The position numbers were made by a program, and so were the translations under genes. From assembly GCA_903881265.1 (NCBI GenBank), contig CAIRSV010000160.1:1-34709 (forward strand): a stretch of 34,709 nt of DNA, given 5' to 3'. This DNA comes from an uncultured Bacteroidota bacterium. Its GTDB lineage: Bacteria; Bacteroidota; Bacteroidia; Chitinophagales; Chitinophagaceae. This document shows, piece by piece, positions 22,640 to 32,503 of this stretch; the first letter of the stretch is position 1; every line of letters starts with the position of its first letter. The notes beneath the pieces were generated by a model that had not been told where the DNA came from, did not search any database, and saw nothing but the letters and a program-made list of their open reading frames with translations.

Positions 22640-23038
22640 ATGAAAAAATCAAATCTTGTTGCATTAGTGGTAATCGCAATAGCATTGGCAGCCATCCTTA
22701 GTATGGTGGGCGATTTCAGCAGTTACGAGACCTTTACAACAGCCGAAGAAAAACCTGGTAAGGAGTTTCAAATCATAGCAAAACTGGATACAGTCGAACA
22801 TAAAATGATGTACGATCCGATTAAAGACGCCAATCATTTTACGTTTTACGCCAAAGACGAAGCAGGTCAATTGAAGAAAGTCGTGTTTAATGGTACCAAA
22901 CCACAAGATTTCGAACGAAGTGAAAAGTTAACCATGACAGGTTCAATGCAAAATGGGGAATTCAAATGCAGTAAGATACTGATGAAATGCCCTTCTAAAT
23001 ACAAAACAGACCAAGTCGCTGTGGGTCAACCAAGCTAA
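22640..23038 (+). CDS. ccmE: Cytochrome c maturation haem chaperone CcmE (Cys-type)
   Basis: The 132-residue protein has an N-terminal membrane helix (about 5-22) and an OB-fold periplasmic domain. It ends with LMKCPSKYK, so Cys117 and Tyr121 form a CxxxY motif in the place of the usual HxxxY haem-binding motif. CcmE carries haem covalently and passes it to the ligase CcmF; Cys variants are known in Deltaproteobacteria and archaea. I chose ATG 22640 (MKKSNLV) over a TTG ten codons upstream because only the ATG lies right before the anchor helix. The next gene, 41 bp downstream, encodes CcmF. Confidence 0.85.
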   Translation: MKKSNLVALVVIAIALAAILSMVGDFSSYETFTTAEEKPGKEFQIIAKLDTVEHKMMYDPIKDANHFTFYAKDEAGQLKKVVFNGTKPQDFERSEKLTMTGSMQNGEFKCSKILMKCPSKYKTDQVAVGQPS

Positions 23039-23079
23039 TGACAGGGTGCCTTATTATTCAACTTTCAAACACATACTAA

Positions 23080-25503
23080 TTGGAAACCCAATTTCTTAAC
23101 GAACATGCACTGCCCGGTAAGATCGGCGAATTGTTTACCATTCTATCCTTTGCTGCCTCAATCGTCGCTACGATTGCTTATTTCCTGAGTACACAATCTC
23201 GTTCAGAAATGGATCAGAGGAATTGGAAAAATTTGGCGCGTTCATCATTCTTTGTGCATACAGGCAGTGTCTTTGGTATTTTTATTACCCTCTTTTATAT
23301 CATTTTCAATCACTATTTTGAATACAATTATGCGTGGACACATTCATCGAGAGAATTGCCGTTCAAGTATTTGCTTTCCTGTTTTTGGGAGGGGCAAGAA
23401 GGTAGCTTCCTCTTATGGACCACATGGAATTGCATTCTGAGTTTTTTTGTGATTGGTAAAAATAACAAATGGGAATCTCCTGTGATGAGTATCGTGGGAT
23501 TAGCCCAAGTGATTTTAGCATCGATGTTACTAGGCCTCTATTTCTTCGGCGAACGCATCGGTAGCAACCCCTTCATATTTCTGCGCGACCAAATGGTTGG
23601 GGCACCAATATTCCAACTACCAAATTATTTATCAGCCATCCGCGATGGGAATGGGTTAAATCCATTACTTCAAAACTATTGGATGGTGATACATCCCCCA
23701 ATTCTCTTTCTTGGGTTTGCGTCTACTATCTTCCCATTTGCCTATGTGATAGCCATCATGTGGAAGAATGATTATGAAGATTTCATTCCGACATTATTGA
23801 AATGGTCGTTATTCAGTTGTATGATACTCGGTACTGGCATCATGATGGGTGGGGCTTGGGCTTATGAGAGTTTAAACTTTGGAGGCTATTGGGCTTGGGA
23901 TCCTGTCGAAAATGCGTCGTTGGTTCCTTGGATTATTATGGTCGCAGGCCTACACACCTTAATGATCTATAAATCAACCGGCTATTCGCTTAAATCAGTT
24001 ATCCTGTTTTTTATCTTGTCTTTTTCGCTTGTGCTGTATTCATCTTTTTTAACAAGGACCGGCATTTTAGGCGAAACATCCGTGCATGCTTTCACGGGCG
24101 AAGGTGGCTCATTGTTTTATCACTTACTGTTCTTTTTGTTTCTTTTTATGCTGCTTGGTTTTGTTTTATTCTTTAAAAATATTCGTACGATACCCGACCA
24201 TAAAAAAGAAGAAGAGGCCCTGAGTTCAAGAGAATTCTGGATGTTTATTGGCGCCTTAGTGCTGATGATTTCAGTCGTTCAAATAACCTATACAACCTCC
24301 ATGCCTGTATGGAACAAGATGTTCAATACGAAGTTAGCCATCACTGATCCAATTTCGCATTACAACAAAATTCAGATTTGGATTACCATGTTGGTATTGC
24401 TTGGAACAGCCACAGTCTATTATTTAAAATTCAAGCATTCGGCTATGCGTGAAGTGCTGATGAAGCTAGCGCTGCCGTTTACGTTAGCGTTGGCAGGCAC
24501 CGCGGCTATTTCGTATCTGCAAGAATTAAAATCAGCGCCAATAGTGGCATTGATGTTCATGGCTATTTTTTCAGTATTGGCCAACTTCTTCTTCATTATC
24601 AGAACGTTGAAGTGGAATGCCATTAAATGGGGAGGTTCAACTGCGCATATCGGATTTGGACTGATGGTTATTGGGATTATTCTTTCGTCCTATAATAAGC
24701 AAGTGATTTCAGTGAATAGATTAGGTGTTGATTTTCCAATGGGTAAACAAACAGAAGAAGAAAATAAAAAAGAAAGCAGAGAAAATCTTTTGTTGTTCAG
24801 GAACATGCCTATCACTATGGCAGGCTATACCTTAACCTATAACGGTGATACAGTGGAAGGCCCCAATCATTATTACAGGATAAAATATCAAACTCGAAAA
24901 AATGATACCGGTGCGATCAACGAAGAATTTATCCTGCAACCCAATGCCCAGATTAACCCAAAGATGGGTTTAATTTCAAGTCCAGATACCAAGCATTATC
25001 TTACCCATGATGTCTTTACGTATATCACCTCAACAGTTGACAAATCGCAGATGAGGGACACTGTTAGCTACACGAGTAAAATGATGAAAATCGGCGATAC
25101 TGCCTTTTTCGCGTCAGGCTTTATGATTTTTGAAGGATTCAATACCAATGTCAATTCAAAAAACTATGTGCCTCAAACAGGAGACATTGCAGTAAGTGCC
25201 AAACTAAAAGTATATAATCTTGAAGGAGTAGCCACCAATGCCTCACCGGTGTATGTGATTCGTCAGCAGCAAGAAGAAATCATTGAAGATACCCTAGTTG
25301 CCGATAACCTGTATACGCGACTTACCAAAATAGTGCCTGCTGAGAATGCAGCTGTTATCGAATTCAAGCAACCGAGTGCCATGAATGATTATGTCATTAT
25401 GAAGGCCATCCTTTTCCCATACATCAACGTCTTGTGGCTCGGAACTGTCGTGATGATTTTAGGATTCTTACTCAGTTTGTATAAGAGAATTAAAACAAAA
25501 TAA
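23080..25503 (+). CDS. ccmF: Haem lyase CcmF/CcsA-type cytochrome c biogenesis protein
   Basis: The 807-residue protein is a multi-helix membrane protein. The WWD signature is at about 258-285 (GGAWAYESLNFGGYWAWDP followed by VENASLVPW), the haem-handling loop of CcmF, CcmC and CcsA. FWEGQEGSFLLW (about 105-116) is the CcmF signature, and the C-terminal half has a large periplasmic domain (about 550-775) before a last helix (780-800). CcmF ligates haem to apocytochrome CxxCH motifs. The start is TTG at 23080; no ATG is possible without loss of the conserved N-terminal region. It follows ccmE by 41 bp. Other ccm genes are absent from this window. Confidence 0.9.
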   Translation: METQFLNEHALPGKIGELFTILSFAASIVATIAYFLSTQSRSEMDQRNWKNLARSSFFVHTGSVFGIFITLFYIIFNHYFEYNYAWTHSSRELPFKYLLSCFWEGQEGSFLLWTTWNCILSFFVIGKNNKWESPVMSIVGLAQVILASMLLGLYFFGERIGSNPFIFLRDQMVGAPIFQLPNYLSAIRDGNGLNPLLQNYWMVIHPPILFLGFASTIFPFAYVIAIMWKNDYEDFIPTLLKWSLFSCMILGTGIMMGGAWAYESLNFGGYWAWDPVENASLVPWIIMVAGLHTLMIYKSTGYSLKSVILFFILSFSLVLYSSFLTRTGILGETSVHAFTGEGGSLFYHLLFFLFLFMLLGFVLFFKNIRTIPDHKKEEEALSSREFWMFIGALVLMISVVQITYTTSMPVWNKMFNTKLAITDPISHYNKIQIWITMLVLLGTATVYYLKFKHSAMREVLMKLALPFTLALAGTAAISYLQELKSAPIVALMFMAIFSVLANFFFIIRTLKWNAIKWGGSTAHIGFGLMVIGIILSSYNKQVISVNRLGVDFPMGKQTEEENKKESRENLLLFRNMPITMAGYTLTYNGDTVEGPNHYYRIKYQTRKNDTGAINEEFILQPNAQINPKMGLISSPDTKHYLTHDVFTYITSTVDKSQMRDTVSYTSKMMKIGDTAFFASGFMIFEGFNTNVNSKNYVPQTGDIAVSAKLKVYNLEGVATNASPVYVIRQQQEEIIEDTLVADNLYTRLTKIVPAENAAVIEFKQPSAMNDYVIMKAILFPYINVLWLGTVVMILGFLLSLYKRIKTK

Positions 25504-25533
25504 TTTGTTTAAGAATTTTTTTATCTATATTTA
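25504..25533 (+). promoter_or_regulatory. Candidate promoter for the EGF-like lipoprotein gene
   Basis: TTTG (25504-25507) is followed after 18 bp by TATATTTA (25526-25533), a one-base variant of TAnnTTTG. The ATG is about 127 nt downstream, leaving a long untranslated leader that contains a small hairpin (CCTGTTGCAGG) but no recognised riboswitch. Confidence 0.4.
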
Positions 25534-25659
25534 CCTTGTAAAAAAGTATTTTTAAAAACAACTGATACACCCTGTTGCAGGCTTGCATACAACGAAAATG
25601 CGACAAGGCGTATACCCGAAACAAAACCGGGAAGCCGATAAAAAACTAATTATAGACAA

Positions 25660-26205
25660 ATGAAACGAATCATATTTACTTCACTAGCGACATTGCTAGT
25701 ATTTACAGCGGTATTATTTAATGGATGTAAACATGATAAGTGCGAGCAGGTAAGTTGTGCGTTCGGCGGTGTTTGTAAGGATGGCAATTGTTTATGCCAA
25801 ACAGGTTATGAAGGCGATCATTGTGAAACAATCACGCGTGATAAATTCAAAGGTCAATGGAATGTCAATGAAGACGGCACCCTTTCATCTCCAGCGCAAT
25901 ACACCACGAGTATTGAAAATGGACCAACTGTTAATCAAGTTGTGATCAAAAATTTCCAGAATTTTTATATGTCAGAAACCGTATTAGCTGTGGCCTACAA
26001 AGACACCTTGACCATTCCATTACAAGTAATGGCTGATGGCAGTAAAGTAGAAGGATGGGCTACGATTACCGATACAAATCCATTGAATCAACATTATTAT
26101 CAGCATGCTGTGATGACGATGTATTATAAAGTCACTAGCAGCGATGGATTGCAAGTTAACCAATATGGTTATGGTGGTTCAGGTCCATCTCTTTGGGCTA
26201 AATAA
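25660..26205 (+). CDS. EGF-like domain lipoprotein
   Basis: The 181-residue protein has a lipoprotein signal (…VLFNGC, Cys23 as lipid anchor) followed at once by an EGF-like module: CEQVSCAFGGVC and LCQTGYEGDHCE, with the six Cys spaced as in EGF domains. The rest, about 60-181, is a beta-rich lipocalin-like or all-beta domain starting FKGQWNVNEDGT. Such lipoproteins are common in Chitinophagales. It probably sits on the cell surface or periplasmic face of the outer membrane. Function unknown; the neighbours give no clue. Confidence 0.8.
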   Translation: MKRIIFTSLATLLVFTAVLFNGCKHDKCEQVSCAFGGVCKDGNCLCQTGYEGDHCETITRDKFKGQWNVNEDGTLSSPAQYTTSIENGPTVNQVVIKNFQNFYMSETVLAVAYKDTLTIPLQVMADGSKVEGWATITDTNPLNQHYYQHAVMTMYYKVTSSDGLQVNQYGYGGSGPSLWAK

Positions 26206-26384
26206 ATCGTTCCCCGTTTAGTATCTTCTTACGTTTTATCGTTCTGCTTGAACGTGTTGTTTCATTGATCTCCATTCGTTTCGACCTACCTATGATTCAA
26301 GATCGTTTGATGAGTATATCTTGATGATGCATTGAAACAGAGGCATCAGCGAACATACAAGATGCGGTATCATGTGTCCCCACA

Positions 26385-28466
26385 TTAATAATTCAGTAGT
26401 TCCCCAATCGCAACCTCCACTTTTTCAGTAGTTGGCAGCATGGCTTGCTCGAGTATGACATTCATAGGAACAGCCGGCAGATCCATAGCACCCACTGTTT
26501 TCACCGGTGCATCCAATTGATAAAAACAAGCTTGTGCAATTCGACAGGCCAATGCCTCTGCGAATGAATTACGTAATTGTTCTTCTGTCAGCACCATACA
26601 TTTGCCATGCTTTCGAACGGTAGAAAAAATCAACTCTTCATCGAGCGGATAGATGGTACGTATATCAATCACCTCAACAGAACCAGGGTATTTTTTAGCC
26701 GCATTCTTCGCCCAATAAACGCCCATCCCATAGGTTATGATACAAAGGCTGTTCCCATCCTCTAGTTGTTCGTCCTCAGCTTGCAGTACAGATAATCCTT
26801 TTCCTAATGGAAGAATATAATCCGAATCAGGCTCGATAGTTTTTGCTTCTTCAGTACCCGGCACCTTGCTCCAATATAATCCTTTATGCTCAAGCATCAC
26901 CACTGGATTGGGATCATAATAGGCCGCTTTCAACAGTCCTTTTAGATCAGCCGCATTTGAAGGATAACAAACCTTGATCCCTTTTATGTTAGCAAGAATC
27001 GATTCGACACTACCACTATGATAAGGGCCACCACCGCCATAGGCACCAATGGGTACACGCAATACCATACTCACTGGGAACTTGCCACAGCTTAGATAAC
27101 AAGATTTTGAAATTTCAGTGACTAATTGATTAATACCAGGATAGATATAATCAGCAAACTGCACTTCAACAAACGCCTTGATGCCAACGGCACTTAACCC
27201 TATGGTACTTCCAATGATATAGGCCTCTTGAATTGCAGTATTAAACACACGGTCATCGCCAAATTTATCTGCGAGTGTTGCTGCTTCTCTGAATACGCCA
27301 CCCAAACGTTTACCTACATCCTGTCCATAAAAAATACATTCAGGATGTCTGCGCATTATCTCCTCGATTGCGTGAAGCGCTGCATCGACCATCACCACCT
27401 TCTCGCCATTTGCCGGCACACGGATACCTTTTTCTTCAGTAATAGGTGTATCAGCAAATACATAGTGGCCAACACTTAACGGATTCGGTTCAGGCGAATC
27501 CACAGCCTCAGCAAATTCACGCAATACAAATTCTTTCTCTTCTTGCTCAATTTGTTCTAATTCACTTTCCGAAACGCCTTGTTTTAAAAGTTCCTTTTTT
27601 AGTTTAGGTGCGGGATCATTTTTCAAATGTTTGGCCATATCCTCTTCCGTGCGATACCATTCCTTGCGCACACCACTTGTATGATGGCCTAATAAAGGAA
27701 CACTTGCATGCACTAGAACAGGCTTTCGGTGTTCGCGCACATAATGAATAGCATTCTCGATTACTTCGTAACTTTTTGCAAAATCACTTCCATCAACCTG
27801 CAAGCGTTCTATGCCTTTAAACCCTTGTATAAACTCATACGCATTCATTGTGCGTGCTTCATCACTGCTCACGCTGATACCCCAATCATTATCTTCAACC
27901 AGATAAATAATCGGTAATTGTCGCAAGGCAGCAAACTGAAAAGCCTCACTCACTTCACCTTCTGTAACACTTCCGTCACCGAAACAACAAACAACCACAG
28001 GTTTTTGATCAACCGATGCAATTGGACCTGAGATTTCAGCATTCGAAGCATTCAAACAAGCCTTTTCAATATATTGTATGCCTTGTGCAATTCCGGTGGT
28101 GGGTACGGCCTGCATACCAGTGGCACTGCTTTGATGGATGATTTTAGGAAAGTTTTCCCTTCTTGAATTCGGATGATTGTAATACTCACGGCCACCTGTA
28201 AAAGGGTCATCTGCTTTTGCTAGTAATTGCAACATCATTTCATAAGGTCGCCATCCCATACCTAACATGATACTTTCATCTCGATAATACGGACTTACCC
28301 AATCGCATGCTTTCAATTGAAAGGCGAGCGCTAACTGTATAGCTTCGTGCCCACGTGAGGTACTATGAACGTACTTACATATCGGTCGGTTATCCTCATA
28401 GGTCTCTGCCATTGCTTTGGCAGTCATCATCAATCGATAAGCCTTCAATGAAAGTTTTGTATCCAT
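26385..28466 (-). CDS. 2-oxoacid dehydrogenase E1, fused alpha and beta subunits
   Basis: The 693-residue protein joins E1 alpha (about 1-345) and E1 beta (about 375-693). The alpha half has SRGHEAIQLALAFQL, YYRDESIMLGMG and the thiamine-diphosphate motif GDGSVTEG (163-170) with Asn193 about 25 residues on. The beta half has IFYGQDVGKRLGGVF, FNTAIQEAYIIGSTIGLSAVG and VIDIRTIYPLDEE. In Bacteroidota this fused form is usually annotated as the E1 of branched-chain 2-oxoacid dehydrogenase, which I favour. The frame runs upstream to 28571, but I start at ATG 28466 because the upstream 35 residues are not E1-like and a TATCTTTG box lies 17 nt before it. Confidence 0.9.
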   Translation of the reverse strand: MDTKLSLKAYRLMMTAKAMAETYEDNRPICKYVHSTSRGHEAIQLALAFQLKACDWVSPYYRDESIMLGMGWRPYEMMLQLLAKADDPFTGGREYYNHPNSRRENFPKIIHQSSATGMQAVPTTGIAQGIQYIEKACLNASNAEISGPIASVDQKPVVVCCFGDGSVTEGEVSEAFQFAALRQLPIIYLVEDNDWGISVSSDEARTMNAYEFIQGFKGIERLQVDGSDFAKSYEVIENAIHYVREHRKPVLVHASVPLLGHHTSGVRKEWYRTEEDMAKHLKNDPAPKLKKELLKQGVSESELEQIEQEEKEFVLREFAEAVDSPEPNPLSVGHYVFADTPITEEKGIRVPANGEKVVMVDAALHAIEEIMRRHPECIFYGQDVGKRLGGVFREAATLADKFGDDRVFNTAIQEAYIIGSTIGLSAVGIKAFVEVQFADYIYPGINQLVTEISKSCYLSCGKFPVSMVLRVPIGAYGGGGPYHSGSVESILANIKGIKVCYPSNAADLKGLLKAAYYDPNPVVMLEHKGLYWSKVPGTEEAKTIEPDSDYILPLGKGLSVLQAEDEQLEDGNSLCIITYGMGVYWAKNAAKKYPGSVEVIDIRTIYPLDEELIFSTVRKHGKCMVLTEEQLRNSFAEALACRIAQACFYQLDAPVKTVGAMDLPAVPMNVILEQAMLPTTEKVEVAIGELLNY

Positions 28467-28482
28467 GCGTTTAAAGTGTGCG

Positions 28483-28490
28483 CAAAGATA
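28483..28490 (-). promoter_or_regulatory. -7 promoter element (TATCTTTG) for the fused E1 gene
   Basis: On the minus strand TATCTTTG is an exact TAnnTTTG match, 17 nt before the ATG at 28466. It falls inside the longer open frame, so it decides in favour of the shorter start. Confidence 0.5.
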
Positions 28491-28655
28491 CCTTCTGCAG
28501 CGTGATGATGGAAGGAAAAGATTGAAATTTATTGAGAAGATAGGTCTACATATTTCTGACAGATGAAGCACTTGTTTGAGACCGCAATTGTTCTACAAAT
28601 ACTTTTCTTATTCCTATACTAACTGATCTCCACTTCCAAGATCAACTCGTATTGT

Positions 28656-29390
28656 TTACTCTACGTAGGAATGCAACAGCATTGATTCCAACGCAATCGC
28701 CTTTGGAAACAGGATATTGTTTTCAAAATGAATATGCAGCTGAAGATCCTGTTCAAATTCATCTAGTTTGGCATAGAGTGCTTTAAACGTATTACAGGCC
28801 CAGGAAGGAGGTGTATACGAGTCACTTAGCACACGTATTTGCTTGAATACATTACCGACTACTTCGTGTTCCTCTTGCATGATTTGAATAGGATTGAACA
28901 CAGATCCAACATGCGATTCCTCGAGCGCCGTCTGTTGTTTTTTAACTGCTACCAACTTTTTTATGTAAGGGAATAAAATCATTTCTTCCTTTCGCATATG
29001 AGAACTTAAATCCATCGCAACTTGCTTAAACAGCCGTGCAATTTCAATCACAGCCGGGTGACCTGTGCCGTGCACCTTCACCACCTTCGTTGCATATTCA
29101 TCAATCAGGTCAAGTGATTCAAGCACATACGAATGATGTGTGTGAATGATATAATCAATTAGAAAATCTAGTTCCCATCGATTACATTGCTGTGACGGCA
29201 AACTACTATCACTAATCGTGTTTAAATCCTGCAGCAGAAGTGCCACGTCAATATTTTTTTTCAAACATATTTTTTCGATAGAAACACCTCCACCGCAGCA
29301 AAAGTCGATTCCATACTTTTTAAAAATATGTGCAGCTTGGATATTTTCCGAAACGACATCGGATACGTTCACTTCCATATTGATATGCAT
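28656..29390 (-). CDS. Iron-sulfur cluster repair di-iron protein, RIC/ScdA/YtfE family
   Basis: The 244-residue protein has an N-terminal ScdA_N/DUF542 domain (1-45) with VVSENIQAAHIFKKYGIDFCCGGG, the Cys-Cys motif typical of the family, and a hemerythrin-like four-helix domain (about 75-240). His and Glu ligands lie in HTHHSYVLE, HMRKEEMILFPY, EEHEVVGNVF and HIHFENNILFP. RIC proteins help rebuild Fe-S clusters after nitric oxide or oxidant damage, often under NO control. Two starts are possible (ATG 29390 or the Met four codons later); I list the first. A TAnnTTTG box (TAGATTTG) is about 150 nt upstream, so regulation is unclear. Confidence 0.9.
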   Translation of the reverse strand: MHINMEVNVSDVVSENIQAAHIFKKYGIDFCCGGGVSIEKICLKKNIDVALLLQDLNTISDSSLPSQQCNRWELDFLIDYIIHTHHSYVLESLDLIDEYATKVVKVHGTGHPAVIEIARLFKQVAMDLSSHMRKEEMILFPYIKKLVAVKKQQTALEESHVGSVFNPIQIMQEEHEVVGNVFKQIRVLSDSYTPPSWACNTFKALYAKLDEFEQDLQLHIHFENNILFPKAIALESMLLHSYVE

Positions 29391-29660
29391 ACTTGTTTAA
29401 TTAGAGTACTATAAATTCCTACTGCATTGGCTAACGCCATTGACCCATTGAATCGAAACGAATCGGCGTAATCAGTATCAATCGTTCGATTAGGTAGACG
29501 GTTGATGCTTTGCAAATTGCCAATTGATTCTAGTAAGAAGGCAAATCTAGCACCTTATCTCTAATTAAATACCTTTTTGTCTTTATTTGTTTCCATCAAC
29601 ATACCAACATCTTTAAAAATCGTTCGTATTTGTTGTCTTTGTGGTGAAAAGGCAGTCCAC

Positions 29661-31154
29661 TTAATTATTAAACTTAATGGTATCAAAATCGAATAGCCCC
29701 ATCTTCGGATCATATTTTATCAATAACACATGACCATAACGAGCTGGCAAAATACCAATTCTTGTGTATGTAGAAAACGTAGGCACTACAAAACGGTCTA
29801 CGTTAATTTCGCCATTCTTATACAACAAGTTGCCTAATGAAAATTTCTTTGAGTGATAATTGTAATCGGTGAAAACGAACGATATATTTTCTTCTGTCGT
29901 TTTTTCATCTCGCACAAAGTAGTTTATGTCCATGCGTTCCTTTGCATTCGCAACAACAGCGCCATTTTGAGGACGTCGATAATACTTCTTCGGAAGGCGA
30001 ACTCCATCATCCTTATTCGGCTCAACATGTATTTTTACAAGCTCACCCCTATCATCGAGTTCAAGCAAACAAATATTCTTCTTATTAAAAACGACATAGG
30101 GATTCCTAAACGGCCGGATGCGCAATTTAGTCCTGAGCAGTTGCTCTGCAGCCACAAGCCAATCGCCATTTTTAAGCTTAACGGCCTTATGCATATAGAG
30201 GTAACTATTGACAAGCAATTTGTATTTTTTTACAACGGAATCCTTTACAAGACTTTTCGTAAACTCATTATATTGTTCACGCACTATTTTCCCATTCAGG
30301 TCAAGAAAATGGATACAAGTGCCGTATTTAACCTTACTGAACTCATGCGAGCGTATCGTGAATTGAGAAATGATTTCGATTCCGTTCTTTTGTATTTCTG
30401 CTGAAATCGGATAGATTGAAACAGAATCATCTTTGAACAAATTCGTTTCAGCAATCTTGACACCATACGCTGATAATAACTGTATAGACGTAGTGACATC
30501 ATTAAAATGCTTTCTATGTCTATACGTATACACTGCATTGACAATATACTTATTATCTGCCGCCACTAACTGCACATTCTGCGGATATGCACTTACTTGC
30601 TTGTATTGCCATACGTTATTTTCATTGGTCAAACATTGAATAGTAGTCGATTTCATACCATGAGTCTCAGTGGTGAGATAATCGAGTACCCCCTGATGAT
30701 TGACGGCGTATAAAGGTGTCTGCTGAAAGGTTATTTCAGAAATGTCAGTGATATTTCGCACTTTAATGCTGATGGTGGTATCAAAACTAACCGACGCGTT
30801 TTTATCGAAGACGATGTATCGAATCGCTTGATCTTTTTTTTCAAATTTGGTGACAATATTCGTACCATTATACACAGCGGCACTGAAGGTAAATTTCGAA
30901 TCGAGTGTAAATTTCTTTTGCCCAACATCCCTCAAATATTCATCGTACACATCGATGATAAAACTAGATGAATCTTTGCTCACCTTATCCAACAAATAAA
31001 CATAGGCATGGCCAATCAAGACATTGTTTTCAAGCATCGGAATCAAGAAGCTATGCTTGCTGTCGAAATACATACCATTCTGCGCCGATACCTTTGCCCC
31101 ACAAAGTGAGATGAGCAGCACAATCAGCAATAATTTACTTTTTAGTGAATCCAT
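29661..31154 (-). CDS. Secreted protein of unknown function
   Basis: The 497-residue protein has a signal peptide (about 1-25, ending VSAQ). The mature part is beta-rich with alternating charged and aromatic residues and recurring Lys/Tyr-rich strands (for example YIVNAVYTYRHRKHFND), suggesting a propeller-like or repeated-sheet fold, but I recognise no domain. No T9SS sorting signal is visible at the end (FDFDTIKFNN). Its start overlaps the end of the M48 metalloprotease gene by 20 bp, so the two are surely co-transcribed. It may be a partner or substrate of that protease; that is inference. Confidence 0.7.
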   Translation of the reverse strand: MDSLKSKLLLIVLLISLCGAKVSAQNGMYFDSKHSFLIPMLENNVLIGHAYVYLLDKVSKDSSSFIIDVYDEYLRDVGQKKFTLDSKFTFSAAVYNGTNIVTKFEKKDQAIRYIVFDKNASVSFDTTISIKVRNITDISEITFQQTPLYAVNHQGVLDYLTTETHGMKSTTIQCLTNENNVWQYKQVSAYPQNVQLVAADNKYIVNAVYTYRHRKHFNDVTTSIQLLSAYGVKIAETNLFKDDSVSIYPISAEIQKNGIEIISQFTIRSHEFSKVKYGTCIHFLDLNGKIVREQYNEFTKSLVKDSVVKKYKLLVNSYLYMHKAVKLKNGDWLVAAEQLLRTKLRIRPFRNPYVVFNKKNICLLELDDRGELVKIHVEPNKDDGVRLPKKYYRRPQNGAVVANAKERMDINYFVRDEKTTEENISFVFTDYNYHSKKFSLGNLLYKNGEINVDRFVVPTFSTYTRIGILPARYGHVLLIKYDPKMGLFDFDTIKFNN

Positions 31155-32493
31155 TATAAATTGTTTGTATTTCAGGGTATGAACTTATTCTAGCATAATA
31201 ACGCGTCACGTAATGCTGACATAGCATATCAAACTCATCCACTGTGGTTCGATCAATAATACGCAACAGCTGATTATATCCTTCCGAAAAATCATCCGAC
31301 TCAATCGGAATAAAATTCTGTATTGTATGCTTCTTGATAGCCTTGTTGATTTCACTCAACCCTATTGCGATATTCTTATAGAGATAGTTATTCTCAGGAA
31401 ATTCATTCAGCAACAGAATAGCATAATACACCACTGCGGCATATCGTTTGCGAAATAGATAAGTCTCTATAATTTCAAACTTACTCGTATGTACAACACT
31501 ATCAAACAATGCGTTTGACTGCATGAATATGTGCTTCCCTGTGGGCTCGAATTTCAACAATGCAATCTGAGAATCGATCATCTTGATTCTATACGGAATA
31601 TCGGGGTGCGTCTTTATTGAATCCTTATCAAATTCCATTGCCTTTTTATTTCCGAAGGACATAGTATTTTTCTTCGCAATCAGCCATTCAGGTTTCAAGG
31701 AATGCGCGTTATTTTCAAGGTACTTAGTATAGTCTATCTTCGAACTATCATCATCGGCATGATCAAGAATTTGCATCAAGGAGATACCTTCACGCAAATC
31801 GTAATCGGTCTTGCGTAAAAGCACTAACGCCATCGAGTCGGCAGATTCTTCATTCGCACGACTATATGTTGCAAAGTCGTAATTATAATTTTTAAGAAAC
31901 TGAAACGTCTTATCAAGTTTGTTGTACTTGGCTTTATTGATATCTCGAATTTCCTTTTTGACTGCCTTGTCTTTCGATCGTTTTTCTTGGGCAATAAAAT
32001 GATCTTGTACGTGAAAAAGAAGCTGATGCGACAACTCGTGACAGATCAAAAAAGCTACTTGCGATTCATTCGTCAATTGCTCCAATAAACCGATATTGAT
32101 ATAAAGTTTATAATCCCCCATATTAAAGGCATTTGGGGCTGCGTATCTGGTACAAACAATTTCAAACTTCTCTTTTAATCCATTATGAATGGTCACAGAA
32201 TCCAATATATTTTTCAGATACTTTTTCATAAAAGGTTCCTCAATATATTGTTTTGACTTAGCGCCTGCGGCATAGCCACGATGAAGTACATACAGATACT
32301 TATTGAACTTCTTGATCATAGCCTGATCAACCGTATTATACTTAACACTGAGCTTCTTGTTGAATGCACTCTCATTCATTTTATTACCTGACGAACTATA
32401 TTTCACAGGTGTGTAATCAGATTTGTATTGTCCTGTCGAACACAGATTACAAAGAAGTAAACAAAATAATAGAACGAGTTTAATGTGCTTCAT
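31135..32493 (-). CDS. Exported M48-family zinc metalloprotease
   Basis: The 452-residue protein has a signal-like N-terminus (MKHIKLVLLFCLLLCNLCSTGQ). The M48 catalytic part has NAFNMGDYKLYINIGLL before the zinc motif HELSH (152-156), and Glu215 in EESAD as the likely third ligand. A later THPDIPYRIKMID segment matches the 'THPxxxxRI' feature of M48 peptidases. The C-terminal ~150 residues are helical, possibly TPR-like. BepA-type M48 enzymes control outer-membrane assembly in Gram-negative bacteria, and a probable beta-barrel protein is encoded 10 bp upstream, so a quality-control role is plausible. It overlaps the downstream unknown gene by 20 bp. Confidence 0.85.
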   Translation of the reverse strand: MKHIKLVLLFCLLLCNLCSTGQYKSDYTPVKYSSSGNKMNESAFNKKLSVKYNTVDQAMIKKFNKYLYVLHRGYAAGAKSKQYIEEPFMKKYLKNILDSVTIHNGLKEKFEIVCTRYAAPNAFNMGDYKLYINIGLLEQLTNESQVAFLICHELSHQLLFHVQDHFIAQEKRSKDKAVKKEIRDINKAKYNKLDKTFQFLKNYNYDFATYSRANEESADSMALVLLRKTDYDLREGISLMQILDHADDDSSKIDYTKYLENNAHSLKPEWLIAKKNTMSFGNKKAMEFDKDSIKTHPDIPYRIKMIDSQIALLKFEPTGKHIFMQSNALFDSVVHTSKFEIIETYLFRKRYAAVVYYAILLLNEFPENNYLYKNIAIGLSEINKAIKKHTIQNFIPIESDDFSEGYNQLLRIIDRTTVDEFDMLCQHYVTRYYARISSYPEIQTIYNGFTKK

Positions 32494-32503
32494 AATCTAT
32501 AAT

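Noticed and set aside
29391..29660. Small gene or regulatory RNA upstream of the RIC gene
   Set aside because: The gap has one distant TAGATTTG box (29542-29549, minus strand) but no frame, clear hairpin or NO-regulator palindrome.
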